Positions 42,348 through 50,761 of a stretch of DNA of 62,959 nucleotides are shown piece after piece. Numbering within the stretch: the first letter of the stretch is position 1; each line of letters begins with the position of its first letter. The position numbers and the translations under genes are program-made. Source of the DNA: Streptomyces sp. PH10-H1 (GTDB lineage Bacteria; Actinomycetota; Actinomycetes; Streptomycetales; Streptomycetaceae); NCBI RefSeq assembly GCF_030063355.1, contig NZ_JASISZ010000053.1, forward strand, positions 1-62,959, in the 5' to 3' direction. The notes under the pieces were generated by a model, which saw only the letters and a list, made by a program, of their open reading frames with translations, made no database searches and was not told where the DNA came from.

Positions 42348-43511
42348 ATGCCCAACGACCCGACACGTGAAGTGAGCGACAGCGGACGCCGGACGCTGAT
42401 CCGCACGCTGATGGGCGGCACCGCCCTCGCCGCGCTGACCGCCACGGCGCTGCCCGCGGCCGCGGCCGCAGCCGGCCCCCGGCCTCCGGCCGACAACGCC
42501 GGAGACCCGTTCGCCGTCGACGAGTTCCCGTCCAGCGGCCGGGTCCGCGAGTACTGGATCCAGGCCGACTCCTTCCAGCACAACACGGTGCCCAACGGCC
42601 GCGACGGCCTGACGGGCATGCGGTTCATGGCCGACCAGACCACCTACTGGGCGGTCGGCTTCCGCGCCTACACCCCCGGGTGGGGCCGTCCGCTGGACGC
42701 CGATCTCGGACCGCAGGGCATCGGCGCCAACAGCGGGATCCCGGGGCCGGTGATCCGTGCCGAGGTGGGCGATGTCATCCGGCTGCACTTCCGGAACAAC
42801 GACGAGCACTACAAGCTGCCGCACAGCATGCATCCGCACGGCGTGCGCTACGACCGCGACAACGACGGTGCCTGGCGGGCGGACGACCCGGACCGGCCGG
42901 GCACGGCCGTGCCGTACGGGAGCAGCTACACCTACACGTGGACCTGCCGCCGGGGCTCGGTGGGCACCTGGCCGTACCACGACCACTCGATGCCCGGGAG
43001 CATCCCGAAGCCCGCACCGAAGGCCGCGCCGAAGTCCGCCCCGAAGGCTCGCAGCGGTGCGGCGGCGATGCCCGTCGGCGCGGTGATGGAGATCGGCGCG
43101 GAGCTGGGCCTGTTCGGCATCATCGCCATCACCGACGAGAACACACCGCCGGTGGACCAGGAGTTCGTGCTCTTCCTGCACGAGGCATACCCGACCGATG
43201 TCCCGTCACTGCGGAAATCCGACATGGTCAACGGCAGTGCGTACATCAACAACACCCCGACCTGCACGGCGAAGACCGGCGACCGGGTGCGCTGGCGGAT
43301 CGCGGCGCTCGGCCGGGAGTTCCACGTCTTCCACATCCACGGGCACATCTGGCGCAGCCACCAGGGCTGGGTGGACTCGCAGATCCTCGGGCCGTCGACC
43401 GCACTGACCGTCGAATACACCGAGGACAATCCCGGGGACTGGCTCTACCACTGCCACCTCAGCGAGCACATGATGGGCGGCATGGTCGGGCGCTACCTGG
43501 TCACCACCTGA
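42348..43511 (+). CDS. Tat-exported multicopper oxidase (laccase-like)
   Basis: The 387-residue enzyme has a twin-arginine signal (GRRTLIRTLMGGTALAAL) and all four copper-binding blocks: HPHG, WPYHDH, HIHGHIW and HCHLSEHMMGGM with the type-1 Met. It has two recognisable cupredoxin domains split by an Ala/Pro/Lys insert near residue 225-240, so it probably works as an oligomer, as small laccases do. It oxidises phenols or metals outside the membrane using O2. ATG at 42348 follows GAGAGGACGTC. Placed next to the type II PKS genes and ending in a shared hairpin with the FAD hydroxylase gene, it could oxidise or couple the aromatic product. Confidence 0.9.
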   Translation: MPNDPTREVSDSGRRTLIRTLMGGTALAALTATALPAAAAAAGPRPPADNAGDPFAVDEFPSSGRVREYWIQADSFQHNTVPNGRDGLTGMRFMADQTTYWAVGFRAYTPGWGRPLDADLGPQGIGANSGIPGPVIRAEVGDVIRLHFRNNDEHYKLPHSMHPHGVRYDRDNDGAWRADDPDRPGTAVPYGSSYTYTWTCRRGSVGTWPYHDHSMPGSIPKPAPKAAPKSAPKARSGAAAMPVGAVMEIGAELGLFGIIAITDENTPPVDQEFVLFLHEAYPTDVPSLRKSDMVNGSAYINNTPTCTAKTGDRVRWRIAALGREFHVFHIHGHIWRSHQGWVDSQILGPSTALTVEYTEDNPGDWLYHCHLSEHMMGGMVGRYLVTT

Positions 43512-43534
43512 GCCGGGCCGGCGTCAGGTGGTGA
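43501..43534. terminator. Bidirectional hairpin overlapping the laccase stop
   Basis: TCACCACCTGA (43501-43511, including the stop) pairs exactly with 43524-43534; the loop contains GCCGG/CCGGC that can extend the stem. It separates the convergent oxidase and hydroxylase genes. Confidence 0.65.
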
Positions 43535-43547
43535 CCGTACGGCGCCG

Positions 43548-45176
43548 TCAGCCGCGGCAGAGCACGGTGTCCAGTACCTCCGTCAGCGTCCGCTCCGGGT
43601 CGGTGTCCGCGGTGCGTGCCCGCCACGCCACGAAGCCGTCGGGGCGGACCAGGACCGCTCCGTCCGCCTCCGCCCCGTGCAGCGCCGCCCAGTCCGCGGC
43701 GTCCTCGGGCGCCAGCAGGTCCTGCTCCGCGGGATCCACCTGGTGGCAGACGAGCGGGATGCCGGTCCGCGCGGCGATCCGCTCGCCGGCCGCGTGCCAG
43801 GCTCCGCCCGCCGGACCGCTGAGCAGCACCGGCCACTGCTCGTACAGGTCCAGTGTCGACACCCGGCGGCCGTCCTGGCGCAGCCACAGGTGCGGTGCCC
43901 GGCCGCCGGGCTCGGCGACGGGCCGGAACTCCTCCGGGACGGCCGGCCCGGACGGCTCGGCACCGACGACCGCGCCGGACTGGTAGCGGTAGCCCAGCAC
44001 CATCGCGAGCATCCCGGGCTGCCGGCCGGTGCCCGGGCTCACGTCGTAGCCGGGGTGCCGGTGCTCCGCGGACCGCGCCGCGGCGCGCGCGCTGGTCGCC
44101 AGCGCCACCGGCCGCCGCTCGGCGTCGTACGTCTCCAGCAGGCCGGGGCCCGCCCAGCCGCGCAGCACCGCGGCGAGCTTCCAGGCCAGGTTGTGGGCGT
44201 CCTGGATCCCGGTGTTCGAGCCGAACGCCCCGGTCGGGGACATCTCGTGCGCGGAGTCGCCGGCCAGGAAGACCCGGCCGGCCCCGTAGCGTTCTGCCAC
44301 CCGGTCGGCGGCATGCCAGGGCGCCTTTCCGGTGACCTCCAGCTCCAGGTCGGGTACGCCGGTCGCGGTGCGGATGAGCTCCGTGCACCGCTCGTCCGTG
44401 AAGTCCTCCAGGGTCTCCCCGCCATCGGGGCGCCAGGGCGCGTGGAACACCCACTGCTCCTGGTTGTCGACCGGCAGCAGGGCTCCGGGACTCTGCGGGT
44501 TCGTCAGGTAGCAGACGATGAAGCGGCGGTCGCCGACCGCGTCGGCCAGCCGCTTGGCGCGGAAGGTGATACTGACGTTGTGGAACAGGTCGCCCTGCCC
44601 GGTCCGGCCGATGCCCAGCTGCTCCCGGACCGGACTGCGCGGCCCGTCGGCGGCGACCAGATAGTCCGCCCTGACCGTCCGGCTCCCGCCCGTCGCGCGA
44701 TTCCGCAGTTCGGCGGTTACGCCGTCGCCGTCCTGCTCGAATGAGACCAGTTCGGTTCCGAAGTGGATGTCGCCGCCGAGCTCCCGGGCGCTGCGCAGGA
44801 GGACCGGTTCCAGGTCGTTCTGGCTGCACAGGCACCACCCGGACGGGCTGAGCCGGGACAGCGCACCGCCCGGGTCGATCTTCCGGAACAGCCACTCCTG
44901 CTCCGCGCCGGTCAGTGTGTCAGCTTGCAGGATGCCGTGGTTCTCGGCCAGGACGGACGCCGCCTTGCGGATCGGGGACTCCACCCCGGCGGTGCGGAAG
45001 AGTTCCATCGTGCGGACGTTGTTGCCACGCCCGCGCGGATGCTCCGAGGTCCGTTCGTGCCGTTCCACCAGCAGGTGCTCGACGCCGAGGCGGCCGAGGA
45101 AGAGCGAGGTGGACAGCCCCACCAGGGAGCCGCCCACGATCAGGACGGGAACGTGATCGCCGGCTTTCGACGTCAT
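43548..45176 (-). CDS. FAD-dependent aromatic polyketide hydroxylase (whiE-ORFVIII-like)
   Basis: The 542-residue group A flavoprotein monooxygenase has the Rossmann motif VLIVGGSLVGL at the start, the DG motif VAADGPRSPVR and the GD motif GRVFLAGDSAHEMSPTG, then a thioredoxin-like C-terminal domain typical of the PHBH-type polyketide hydroxylases. It uses NAD(P)H and O2 to hydroxylate the aromatic polyketide. ATG at 45176 follows CTGGAGAG; the longer frame lacks the fold. It is divergent from the SchA/CurD gene, exactly as the hydroxylase in whiE-type spore-pigment loci. Confidence 0.9.
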   Translation of the reverse strand: MTSKAGDHVPVLIVGGSLVGLSTSLFLGRLGVEHLLVERHERTSEHPRGRGNNVRTMELFRTAGVESPIRKAASVLAENHGILQADTLTGAEQEWLFRKIDPGGALSRLSPSGWCLCSQNDLEPVLLRSARELGGDIHFGTELVSFEQDGDGVTAELRNRATGGSRTVRADYLVAADGPRSPVREQLGIGRTGQGDLFHNVSITFRAKRLADAVGDRRFIVCYLTNPQSPGALLPVDNQEQWVFHAPWRPDGGETLEDFTDERCTELIRTATGVPDLELEVTGKAPWHAADRVAERYGAGRVFLAGDSAHEMSPTGAFGSNTGIQDAHNLAWKLAAVLRGWAGPGLLETYDAERRPVALATSARAAARSAEHRHPGYDVSPGTGRQPGMLAMVLGYRYQSGAVVGAEPSGPAVPEEFRPVAEPGGRAPHLWLRQDGRRVSTLDLYEQWPVLLSGPAGGAWHAAGERIAARTGIPLVCHQVDPAEQDLLAPEDAADWAALHGAEADGAVLVRPDGFVAWRARTADTDPERTLTEVLDTVLCRG

Positions 45177-45341
45177 GACTCTCCAGACATGTGCGTGTAG
45201 GTGCTGCGGTCGCCGACACGGGCTCGCGACGGTCGTTCCGCTGCGTCCACCTATTCCCGTGCACGACCGAGTTGAGCGGATCTTCACCCGCGTGACTCAC
45301 GTATCTCGCACATTCCATCGCATTAAGTAACTATCGGGCAT
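45177..45341. promoter_or_regulatory. Divergent promoter region of the polyketide locus
   Basis: The 165 bases lie between the leftward hydroxylase and the rightward biosynthetic operon. They contain the 11-bp palindrome CGTGACTCACG (45291-45301, one central base) and an AT-richer stretch CATTAAGTAACTATC at about 45320-45335 suited to a -10 region for the operon. No ribosome site is obvious for the first rightward gene, so its mRNA leader may be short. Confidence 0.5.
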
Positions 45342-46490
45342 ATGCGAACCTCAACCCTCACCGAACAGCAGGCCCCACACGCCAAGACCGGGGATTCCCG
45401 GCTCCGAGTCGTCCTGCTGCTGGACGTCCTCGACGGCAAGCAGCAGCACTTCCTCGACGCCTACGAGCAGATCCGCCACCAGGTGGCAGGAGTGCCGGGC
45501 CACGTCAGCGACCAGCTCTGCCAGTCGCTCGGGAACTCCTCGCAATGGCTCATCACCAGTGAGTGGGAGAGCTCCGAGCCCTTCCTGGACTGGGTGGAAA
45601 GCGCGGCCCACCGCGCGATGGTGGAGCCCCTGCACGGGTGCGTCCGCGATACGACATCACTGAGATTCGTCATCGCCCGCGAGACGCCCGACCCCGCGGC
45701 CGCGGGAGAACAGCGGGTCCGTGCGGCCACCGAGGCCAGGCCGCGCGCCGCCGGTCTCGACCCGCTGCCCACCCCGCCGCTGTCCATCGGCGGAGTGGTG
45801 CGCCACGCGCTCACCTTCACCGTCAAGCCCGGCAGCGAACCGGAGGTGGCCAAGATCCTGGCCGGCTACCGTTCGCCACAGGCGCGCGTCGACGATGTCA
45901 CCCGGCTGCGCCGCACCTCGCTCTTCATGCGCGGCAACCGGGTGGTCCGTGCCGTCGAAGTGACCGGCGACCTGGGCAACGCGCTGCGGCACGTCGCGAT
46001 GCAGCCCGAGGTCAGGGCCGTCGAGGAGGCACTCAACCCATACCTCGAAGAGGCTCGTGACCTCGGCGACCCGTCGTCCGCCCGGGCCTTCTTCGCCCGC
46101 GCGGCGCTGCCCGCGGCGCACCACGCGGGCGGGTCGGGGCCGGACGACGACGCGACCCGCCGGGCGTTCCTCCACCCCGTCCAGCCCGGACGCGGCGCGG
46201 CCGCCGCTCAACTGCTCTCCCAGCTGGACGAGACCGCGGCCCAGGATCCGGCGCAGCCGCTCGTGGGCAGCACCGTGTTCCTGCGCGACGACGTCCTCGT
46301 CCGCGTGATCGATCTGCGGGGGCCCAGGCCATCGGCGCCCGGCCCCTACGGGCGCGCCGCGGCGGCCGAACTGAGCCAACTGCTCGACCTCGGCGAGGAC
46401 GTGGACCTGACGACCGAAGCCGGCGTCGGGCGCTACCTCGCCGGCTGTGCGCTGGATCTCGTCACCGACCGCCGAGCCCAGGCCTCCTGA
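45342..46490 (+). CDS. SchA/CurD-domain protein (whiE-ORFI-like)
   Basis: The 382-residue protein has three ferredoxin-like alpha/beta repeats: RLRVVLLLDVLDGKQQHFLD, VRHALTFTVKPGSEPEVAKI and FLHPVQPGRGAAAAQLLSQL. These are the SchA/CurD domain arrangement of spore-pigment clusters; some of these repeats resemble antibiotic-biosynthesis monooxygenases. Its exact chemistry is not settled. It is the first gene of a rightward operon running to 54554. Confidence 0.88.
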   Translation: MRTSTLTEQQAPHAKTGDSRLRVVLLLDVLDGKQQHFLDAYEQIRHQVAGVPGHVSDQLCQSLGNSSQWLITSEWESSEPFLDWVESAAHRAMVEPLHGCVRDTTSLRFVIARETPDPAAAGEQRVRAATEARPRAAGLDPLPTPPLSIGGVVRHALTFTVKPGSEPEVAKILAGYRSPQARVDDVTRLRRTSLFMRGNRVVRAVEVTGDLGNALRHVAMQPEVRAVEEALNPYLEEARDLGDPSSARAFFARAALPAAHHAGGSGPDDDATRRAFLHPVQPGRGAAAAQLLSQLDETAAQDPAQPLVGSTVFLRDDVLVRVIDLRGPRPSAPGPYGRAAAAELSQLLDLGEDVDLTTEAGVGRYLAGCALDLVTDRRAQAS

Positions 46491-46542
46491 GCCCTGGAGC
46501 ACCGACCCCCCTGTCCCCTGCCGCCACCTTGAGAGGGCGATC

Positions 46543-46998
46543 ATGACCACTCAGCCAGACATCCGGATCGTGCACGTCGACGAAGCGCCGCCCAACCGCC
46601 GGCGCGGCGGGGACCTGCGCGCCATGCTCACCCCAGCCACGGTGGGTGCCACCAGCGGCTTCATGGGCCTGGCGATCATCCAGCCCGGCGAGCGGATCGG
46701 CGAGCACTACCACCCGTACTCCGAGGAGTTCGTCTTCGTCGTCAGCGGGTCCCTGGAGGTGGATCTGGACGGCGAGAGCCACCCGCTGCGCCCGGACCAC
46801 GGCCTGCTGATCCCCCGTGATGTCCGGCACCGCTTCCGCAACGTGGGCAGCACTGAGGCACGGATGGTCTTCCACCTGGGACCGCTCGCGCCCCGCCCCG
46901 AACTCGGCCACGTGGACACCGAGGACACGGCGGACGCCGGTGCGGCGGCTCGGACCGGTGCCGCAGCACCCCCCGACCACACGGGGGCCAGGGCGTGA
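46543..46998 (+). CDS. Cupin-fold protein (whiE-ORFII-like)
   Basis: The 151-residue single-domain cupin has both metal motifs: GEHYHPYSEEFVFVVSGSLE (His, His, Glu) and PRDVRHRFRNVG (second His). Cupins of this type assist cyclisation or protect intermediates of aromatic polyketides. ATG at 46543 follows GAGAGGGCGATC. A Ala/Thr/Pro-rich tail of ~35 residues follows the fold. The stop overlaps the GTG of the ketosynthase. Confidence 0.9.
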   Translation: MTTQPDIRIVHVDEAPPNRRRGGDLRAMLTPATVGATSGFMGLAIIQPGERIGEHYHPYSEEFVFVVSGSLEVDLDGESHPLRPDHGLLIPRDVRHRFRNVGSTEARMVFHLGPLAPRPELGHVDTEDTADAGAAARTGAAAPPDHTGARA

Positions 46999-48263
46999 TC
47001 CGGCGGGTGGCGGTCACCGGACTGGGCGTGGTCGCTCCCGGCGGCATCGGAGTGCGGGCCTTCTGGGATCTGCTCACCGCCGGGCGGACCGCGACCCGGG
47101 GCATCACGCTCTTCGACCCCACGGGATTCCGCTCGCGGATCGCGGCGGAGTGCGACTTCGACGCGATGGCCTGCGGCCTCGACCCCGTGCGGGCCGAACG
47201 CTCCGACCGCTACGTCCAGTTCGCGCTGGCAGCGGCCGGTGAGGCGGTCCGCGACTCGGGCCTCGACCTGCGGACGCAGGACACGTGGCGGGTCGGCGTC
47301 TCCCTCGGGTCGGCGGTCGGTGGAACCACCCGGCTGGAACACGACTACGTCGGGGTGAGCGGCTCGGGCGACCGGTGGGAAGTGGACCCCCGGCGTGCGG
47401 GCCCGCACCTGCACCGGGCGTTCTCGCCCAGTGCGCTGGCGTCCGAGGTCGCGGAGGACCTCGGCGCGAACGGTCCCGTGCAGACGGTCTCGACGGGCTG
47501 CACCTCCGGACTGGACGCGGTCGGCCACGCCTTCCACGCCATCGAGGAGGGCAAGGCCGACATCGTCGTCGCGGGAGCCGCCGACTCGCCGATCTCGCCG
47601 ATCACCGTCGCCTGTTTCGACGCGATCAAGGCGACCTCGACGCGCAACGACGACCCCGCGCACGCCTCCCGTCCCTTCGACGCCGACCGGGACGGATTCG
47701 TGCTGGGCGAGGGCGCGGCCGTGCTGCTCCTGGAGGAACTGGAGCACGCCCGCAACCGCGGCGCCCGGATCTACTGCGAGATCCGCGGCTTCGCCACCTT
47801 CGGCAACGCGTACCACATGACCGGCCTCACCACCGAGGGCCGGGAGATGTCCGAGGCGATCGACCAGGCGCTGGCGCAGGCCCGGATCGACCCCACGGAG
47901 ATCGACTACGTCAACGCGCACGGCTCCGGCACCAAGCAGAACGACCGGCACGAGACGGCGGCCGTGAAGCGCTCGCTGGGCGCGCACGCGTACGACGTGC
48001 CGATGAGTTCGATCAAGTCCATGGTCGGCCACTCCCTGGGTGCCATCGGGGCGATCGAGCTGGTCGCCTGCGCGCTGGCACTGGACAACGGCGTGGTCCC
48101 GCCCACCGCCAACTACGGCACCCCCGACCCGGAGTGCGACCTCGACTACGTGCCGCGGACCGCACGGTCCGTACCCCTGCGCACGGTGCTCTCGGTCGGC
48201 AGCGGCTTCGGCGGATTCCAGTCGGCGGTGGTGCTCTCACTTCCCGATGGGAGGACGGCATGA
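46995..48263 (+). CDS. Type II PKS ketosynthase alpha (KS-alpha; whiE-ORFIII-like)
   Basis: The 422-residue ketosynthase has the full catalytic set at canonical positions: Cys169 in VSTGCTSGLD, His309 in VNAHGSGTKQND and His346 in SMVGHSLGA. With the chain-length factor it condenses malonyl-ACP units into the poly-beta-keto chain. GTG at 46995 overlaps the cupin stop (GTGA). The chain-length factor starts within its last codon. Confidence 0.96.
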   Translation: MIRRVAVTGLGVVAPGGIGVRAFWDLLTAGRTATRGITLFDPTGFRSRIAAECDFDAMACGLDPVRAERSDRYVQFALAAAGEAVRDSGLDLRTQDTWRVGVSLGSAVGGTTRLEHDYVGVSGSGDRWEVDPRRAGPHLHRAFSPSALASEVAEDLGANGPVQTVSTGCTSGLDAVGHAFHAIEEGKADIVVAGAADSPISPITVACFDAIKATSTRNDDPAHASRPFDADRDGFVLGEGAAVLLLEELEHARNRGARIYCEIRGFATFGNAYHMTGLTTEGREMSEAIDQALAQARIDPTEIDYVNAHGSGTKQNDRHETAAVKRSLGAHAYDVPMSSIKSMVGHSLGAIGAIELVACALALDNGVVPPTANYGTPDPECDLDYVPRTARSVPLRTVLSVGSGFGGFQSAVVLSLPDGRTA

Positions 48264-49501
48264 GTACGACCGAACCTGCCGCGACGGAACGGCGGACCGT
48301 GGTGACGGGTCTCGGCGTCGTGGCGCCGAACGGCGTCGGCACCGAAGCCTTCTGGAAGGCGGTGCAGCAGGGAGTGTCCGTCCTGGGACGGATCTCCCGC
48401 GAGGGCTGTGAACGGCTGCCGCTGCGCGTCGCGGGCGAGGTCCGCGAGTTCGACCCGGCGGGACTCATCGAGGGCCGCTACCTGGTGCAGACCGACCGCT
48501 TCACGCACTACGCGATGGCCGCGGCCGATCTCGCCCTCGGCGACGCGCGGTTGAAGGCCGACGCGGAGTCGCCCTTCGCGATCGGCGTCGTGACCGCCGC
48601 CGGTTCCGGCGGCGGCGAGTTCGGCCAGGGCGAGCTGCAGAACCTGTGGAGCCAGGGCCCGAACTTCGTGGGCCCGTACCAGTCCATCGCCTGGTTCTAC
48701 GCCGCCAGCACCGGACAGATCTCCATCCGGGGCGGCTTCCAGGGACCGTGCGGGGTGCTCGCCAATGACGAGGCGGGCGGCCTGGACGTGTTCGCGCAGG
48801 CGAGCCGGGCCATCCGGCGCGGCACGGACGCGGTCGTGGCCGGCGCCACGGAGGCGCCGCTCGCCCCGTACTCGGTGGTCTGCCAGCTCGGCTACCCGGA
48901 ACTCAGCGTCGCCGAGGACCCGCACCGGGCCTACCTGCCGTTCACCGAGGACGCCTGCGGGTTCTCGCCCGCCGAGGGCGGCGCGATGTTCGTGCTGGAG
49001 GAGGAGGGCGCGGCGCGGCGCCGGGGCGCCCGGGCCAGGGCCGTGGTCGCGGGACACTGCGCGACGTTCACCGGTACCGCGGGCTGGGAACGGTCCAGGG
49101 AGGGGCTCGCGCGGGCCATCCGCGGCGCCCTGGACGATGCCGGGTGCGCCGCCGAGGACATCGACGTGGTGTTCGCCGATGCCCTGGGCGTGCCCGAGGC
49201 CGACCAGGCCGAGGTACTGGCGATCGCCGACGCGCTCGGCCCGCACGCCGCGAACGTTCCGGTGACGGCGCCCAAGACCGGTTTCGGCCGGGCCTACTCC
49301 GCCGCCTCCGCGCTCGACGCCGCCGCGGCGGTGCTCGCCCTGGAGTACGGCGTGCTGCCCCCCACTCCCAACATCACCGAGATACGCCACGACCTCGATT
49401 TCGTCACCGGTCATCCGCGGCGTGCCGCGCTGCGCACGGCCCTGGTGCTCAGCCGCGGATTGATGGGCTGCAACTCAGCCCTGGTGCTGCGGCGCGCGTA
49501 G
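48260..49501 (+). CDS. Type II PKS chain-length factor (KS-beta; whiE-ORFIV-like)
   Basis: The 413-residue partner of KS-alpha lacks the nucleophilic Cys: the position is Glu171 in ANDEAGG, where most chain-length factors have Gln (xEQAGG). The remaining fold (TGLGVVAPNGVG, PKTGFGRAYSAAS) is standard. It forms the heterodimer that sets chain length; an acidic residue at 171 is compatible with, but does not prove, a spore-pigment-type long chain. ATG at 48260 follows GGGAGGACGGC and overlaps the KS stop. Confidence 0.95.
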   Translation: MSTTEPAATERRTVVTGLGVVAPNGVGTEAFWKAVQQGVSVLGRISREGCERLPLRVAGEVREFDPAGLIEGRYLVQTDRFTHYAMAAADLALGDARLKADAESPFAIGVVTAAGSGGGEFGQGELQNLWSQGPNFVGPYQSIAWFYAASTGQISIRGGFQGPCGVLANDEAGGLDVFAQASRAIRRGTDAVVAGATEAPLAPYSVVCQLGYPELSVAEDPHRAYLPFTEDACGFSPAEGGAMFVLEEEGAARRRGARARAVVAGHCATFTGTAGWERSREGLARAIRGALDDAGCAAEDIDVVFADALGVPEADQAEVLAIADALGPHAANVPVTAPKTGFGRAYSAASALDAAAAVLALEYGVLPPTPNITEIRHDLDFVTGHPRRAALRTALVLSRGLMGCNSALVLRRA

Positions 49502-49523
49502 ACCGGTGTGCGACCCCTGTCCC

Positions 49524-49562
49524 CCGAACCCGTTCCCCGAGTCCGTTCCCCGAACTCGTTCC
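49524..49562 (+). repeat. Three 13-bp tandem units before the ACP ribosome site
   Basis: CCGAACCCGTTCC, CCGAGTCCGTTCC and CCGAACTCGTTCC lie end to end in the 79-base gap between chain-length factor and ACP, ending just before CTGAAGGAG. It is the only sizeable spacing in the core operon and could tune ACP translation or mRNA stability. Confidence 0.7.
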
Positions 49563-49580
49563 CTGAAGGAGATGTATCCG

Positions 49581-49838
49581 ATGAATGGTCCTGTCACCTT
49601 CGAAGAGCTCGCCACCCTGATGAAGGGCCGGGCGGGCCTGGCCGTCGACCCGCAGGAGATGGCGAGCCGGCCCGACACCCACTTCGATGTGTTCGGGCTC
49701 GACTCGCTCGGCCTGCTCGGCATCGTGTCCGAGTTGGAGAACCGGTACGGGCGGCAGATCAGCAACGAACCGGAGAGCTGCAAGACCCCGCAGGAGTTCC
49801 TCGACATCGTCAACTCGCAACTCACCGTAGGAGCCTGA
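49581..49838 (+). CDS. Acyl carrier protein (whiE-ORFV-like)
   Basis: The 85-residue four-helix ACP carries the phosphopantetheine Ser42 in FGLDSLGLLG. It holds the growing polyketide for KS-alpha/CLF and the cyclases. GAAGGAG is one base before an ATG at 49572 and nine before the ATG at 49581; the latter is chosen. The aromatase gene starts one base after its stop. Confidence 0.93.
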   Translation: MNGPVTFEELATLMKGRAGLAVDPQEMASRPDTHFDVFGLDSLGLLGIVSELENRYGRQISNEPESCKTPQEFLDIVNSQLTVGA

Positions 49839-49839
49839 C

Positions 49840-50325
49840 ATGGCCGGAAGCACCGACAACCAGATCGTCATCGCCGCCCCGCTGGACGTCACCTGGGAGG
49901 TGACCAACGACCTCGATCGCTGGCCCCGGATGTTCAGCGAGTACGCGTCCGTCGAGGTGCTGGAGCGCGCGGGCGACAAGGTCACCTTCCGGCTGACCAT
50001 GCACCCGGATGAGAACGGCAAGGTCTGGAGCTGGGTCTCCGAGCGGGAGGCCGACCGGCCCTCGCTCACCGTGCGTGCCCGCCGGGTGGAGACCGGTCCC
50101 TTCGAGCACATGAACATCCGATGGGAGTACCGGGAGGTTCCCGGCGGGACGTTGATGCGCTGGATCCAGGACTTCGCGATGAAACCCACCGCGCCGGTCG
50201 ACGACGCCGGGATGACCGACCACATCAACCGCAACTCGCGGATTCAGATGGAGCTCATCCGGGACAAGGTCGAGCAGCACGCCCGCGAGACCGGGCGCGG
50301 CGCCGAGGCATCCGTTCCGAGTTGA
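49840..50325 (+). CDS. SRPBCC aromatase/cyclase (whiE-ORFVI-like)
   Basis: The 161-residue helix-grip protein (NQIVIAAPLDVTWEVTNDLD, RMFSEYASVEVLER, MRWIQDFAMKP) is a single-domain aromatase/cyclase of the TcmN N-terminal type. It folds and aromatises the first ring of the ACP-bound chain. Single-domain members usually serve non-reduced chains, and no ketoreductase is present here. It follows the ACP almost without spacing. Confidence 0.93.
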   Translation: MAGSTDNQIVIAAPLDVTWEVTNDLDRWPRMFSEYASVEVLERAGDKVTFRLTMHPDENGKVWSWVSEREADRPSLTVRARRVETGPFEHMNIRWEYREVPGGTLMRWIQDFAMKPTAPVDDAGMTDHINRNSRIQMELIRDKVEQHARETGRGAEASVPS

Positions 50326-50373
50326 ACGGCCCGCACCCCCACCACCCGTCACAGCAAGGAAGGGACACGAGAG

Positions 50374-50706
50374 ATGCACCGCGCGCTGATCGTCGCTCGG
50401 ATGAGGCCCGATGCCGCCCCTGACATCGCCGAGACCTTCGCGGACTCGGACCGCGGGGAACTGCCGCACCTGATCGGTGTGACCAGCCGGAGCCTGTTCC
50501 AGTTCGGCGACCTGTACCTCCACCTGATCGAGGCGGACCGGCCGCCCGGCCCCCAGGTCGCCAAGCTCAGCGGCCATCCGGAGTTCCGGGACATCAGCGA
50601 ACGCCTCACCGCGTTCGTCCAGGCCTACGACCCCGCCACCTGGCGCGAACCCAAGGACGCGATGGCCCACGAGTTCTACCGCTGGGAGTCCAGCAGCGCC
50701 AAGTGA
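50374..50706 (+). CDS. TcmI-type polyketide cyclase (whiE-ORFVII-like)
   Basis: The 110-residue ferredoxin-like protein (HRALIVARMRPDAAPDIAET, FQFGDLYLHLIEADRPPG, HPEFRDISERL, MAHEFYRWES) matches the TcmI family, which closes the later rings of aromatic polyketides. CAAGGAAGGGACACGAGAG precedes the ATG. It completes the eight-gene whiE-like set. Confidence 0.93.
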   Translation: MHRALIVARMRPDAAPDIAETFADSDRGELPHLIGVTSRSLFQFGDLYLHLIEADRPPGPQVAKLSGHPEFRDISERLTAFVQAYDPATWREPKDAMAHEFYRWESSSAK

Positions 50707-50761
50707 CCGACCCGCCCGGGCCGTTCGCCCCCGGGCCTCGCCAGGCTGGAAGGACACCAAC

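Noticed and set aside
47285..48259. Upstream extension of the chain-length factor frame
   Set aside because: It lies out of frame over KS-alpha; the ATG at 48260 with GGGAGGACGGC begins the conserved fold.
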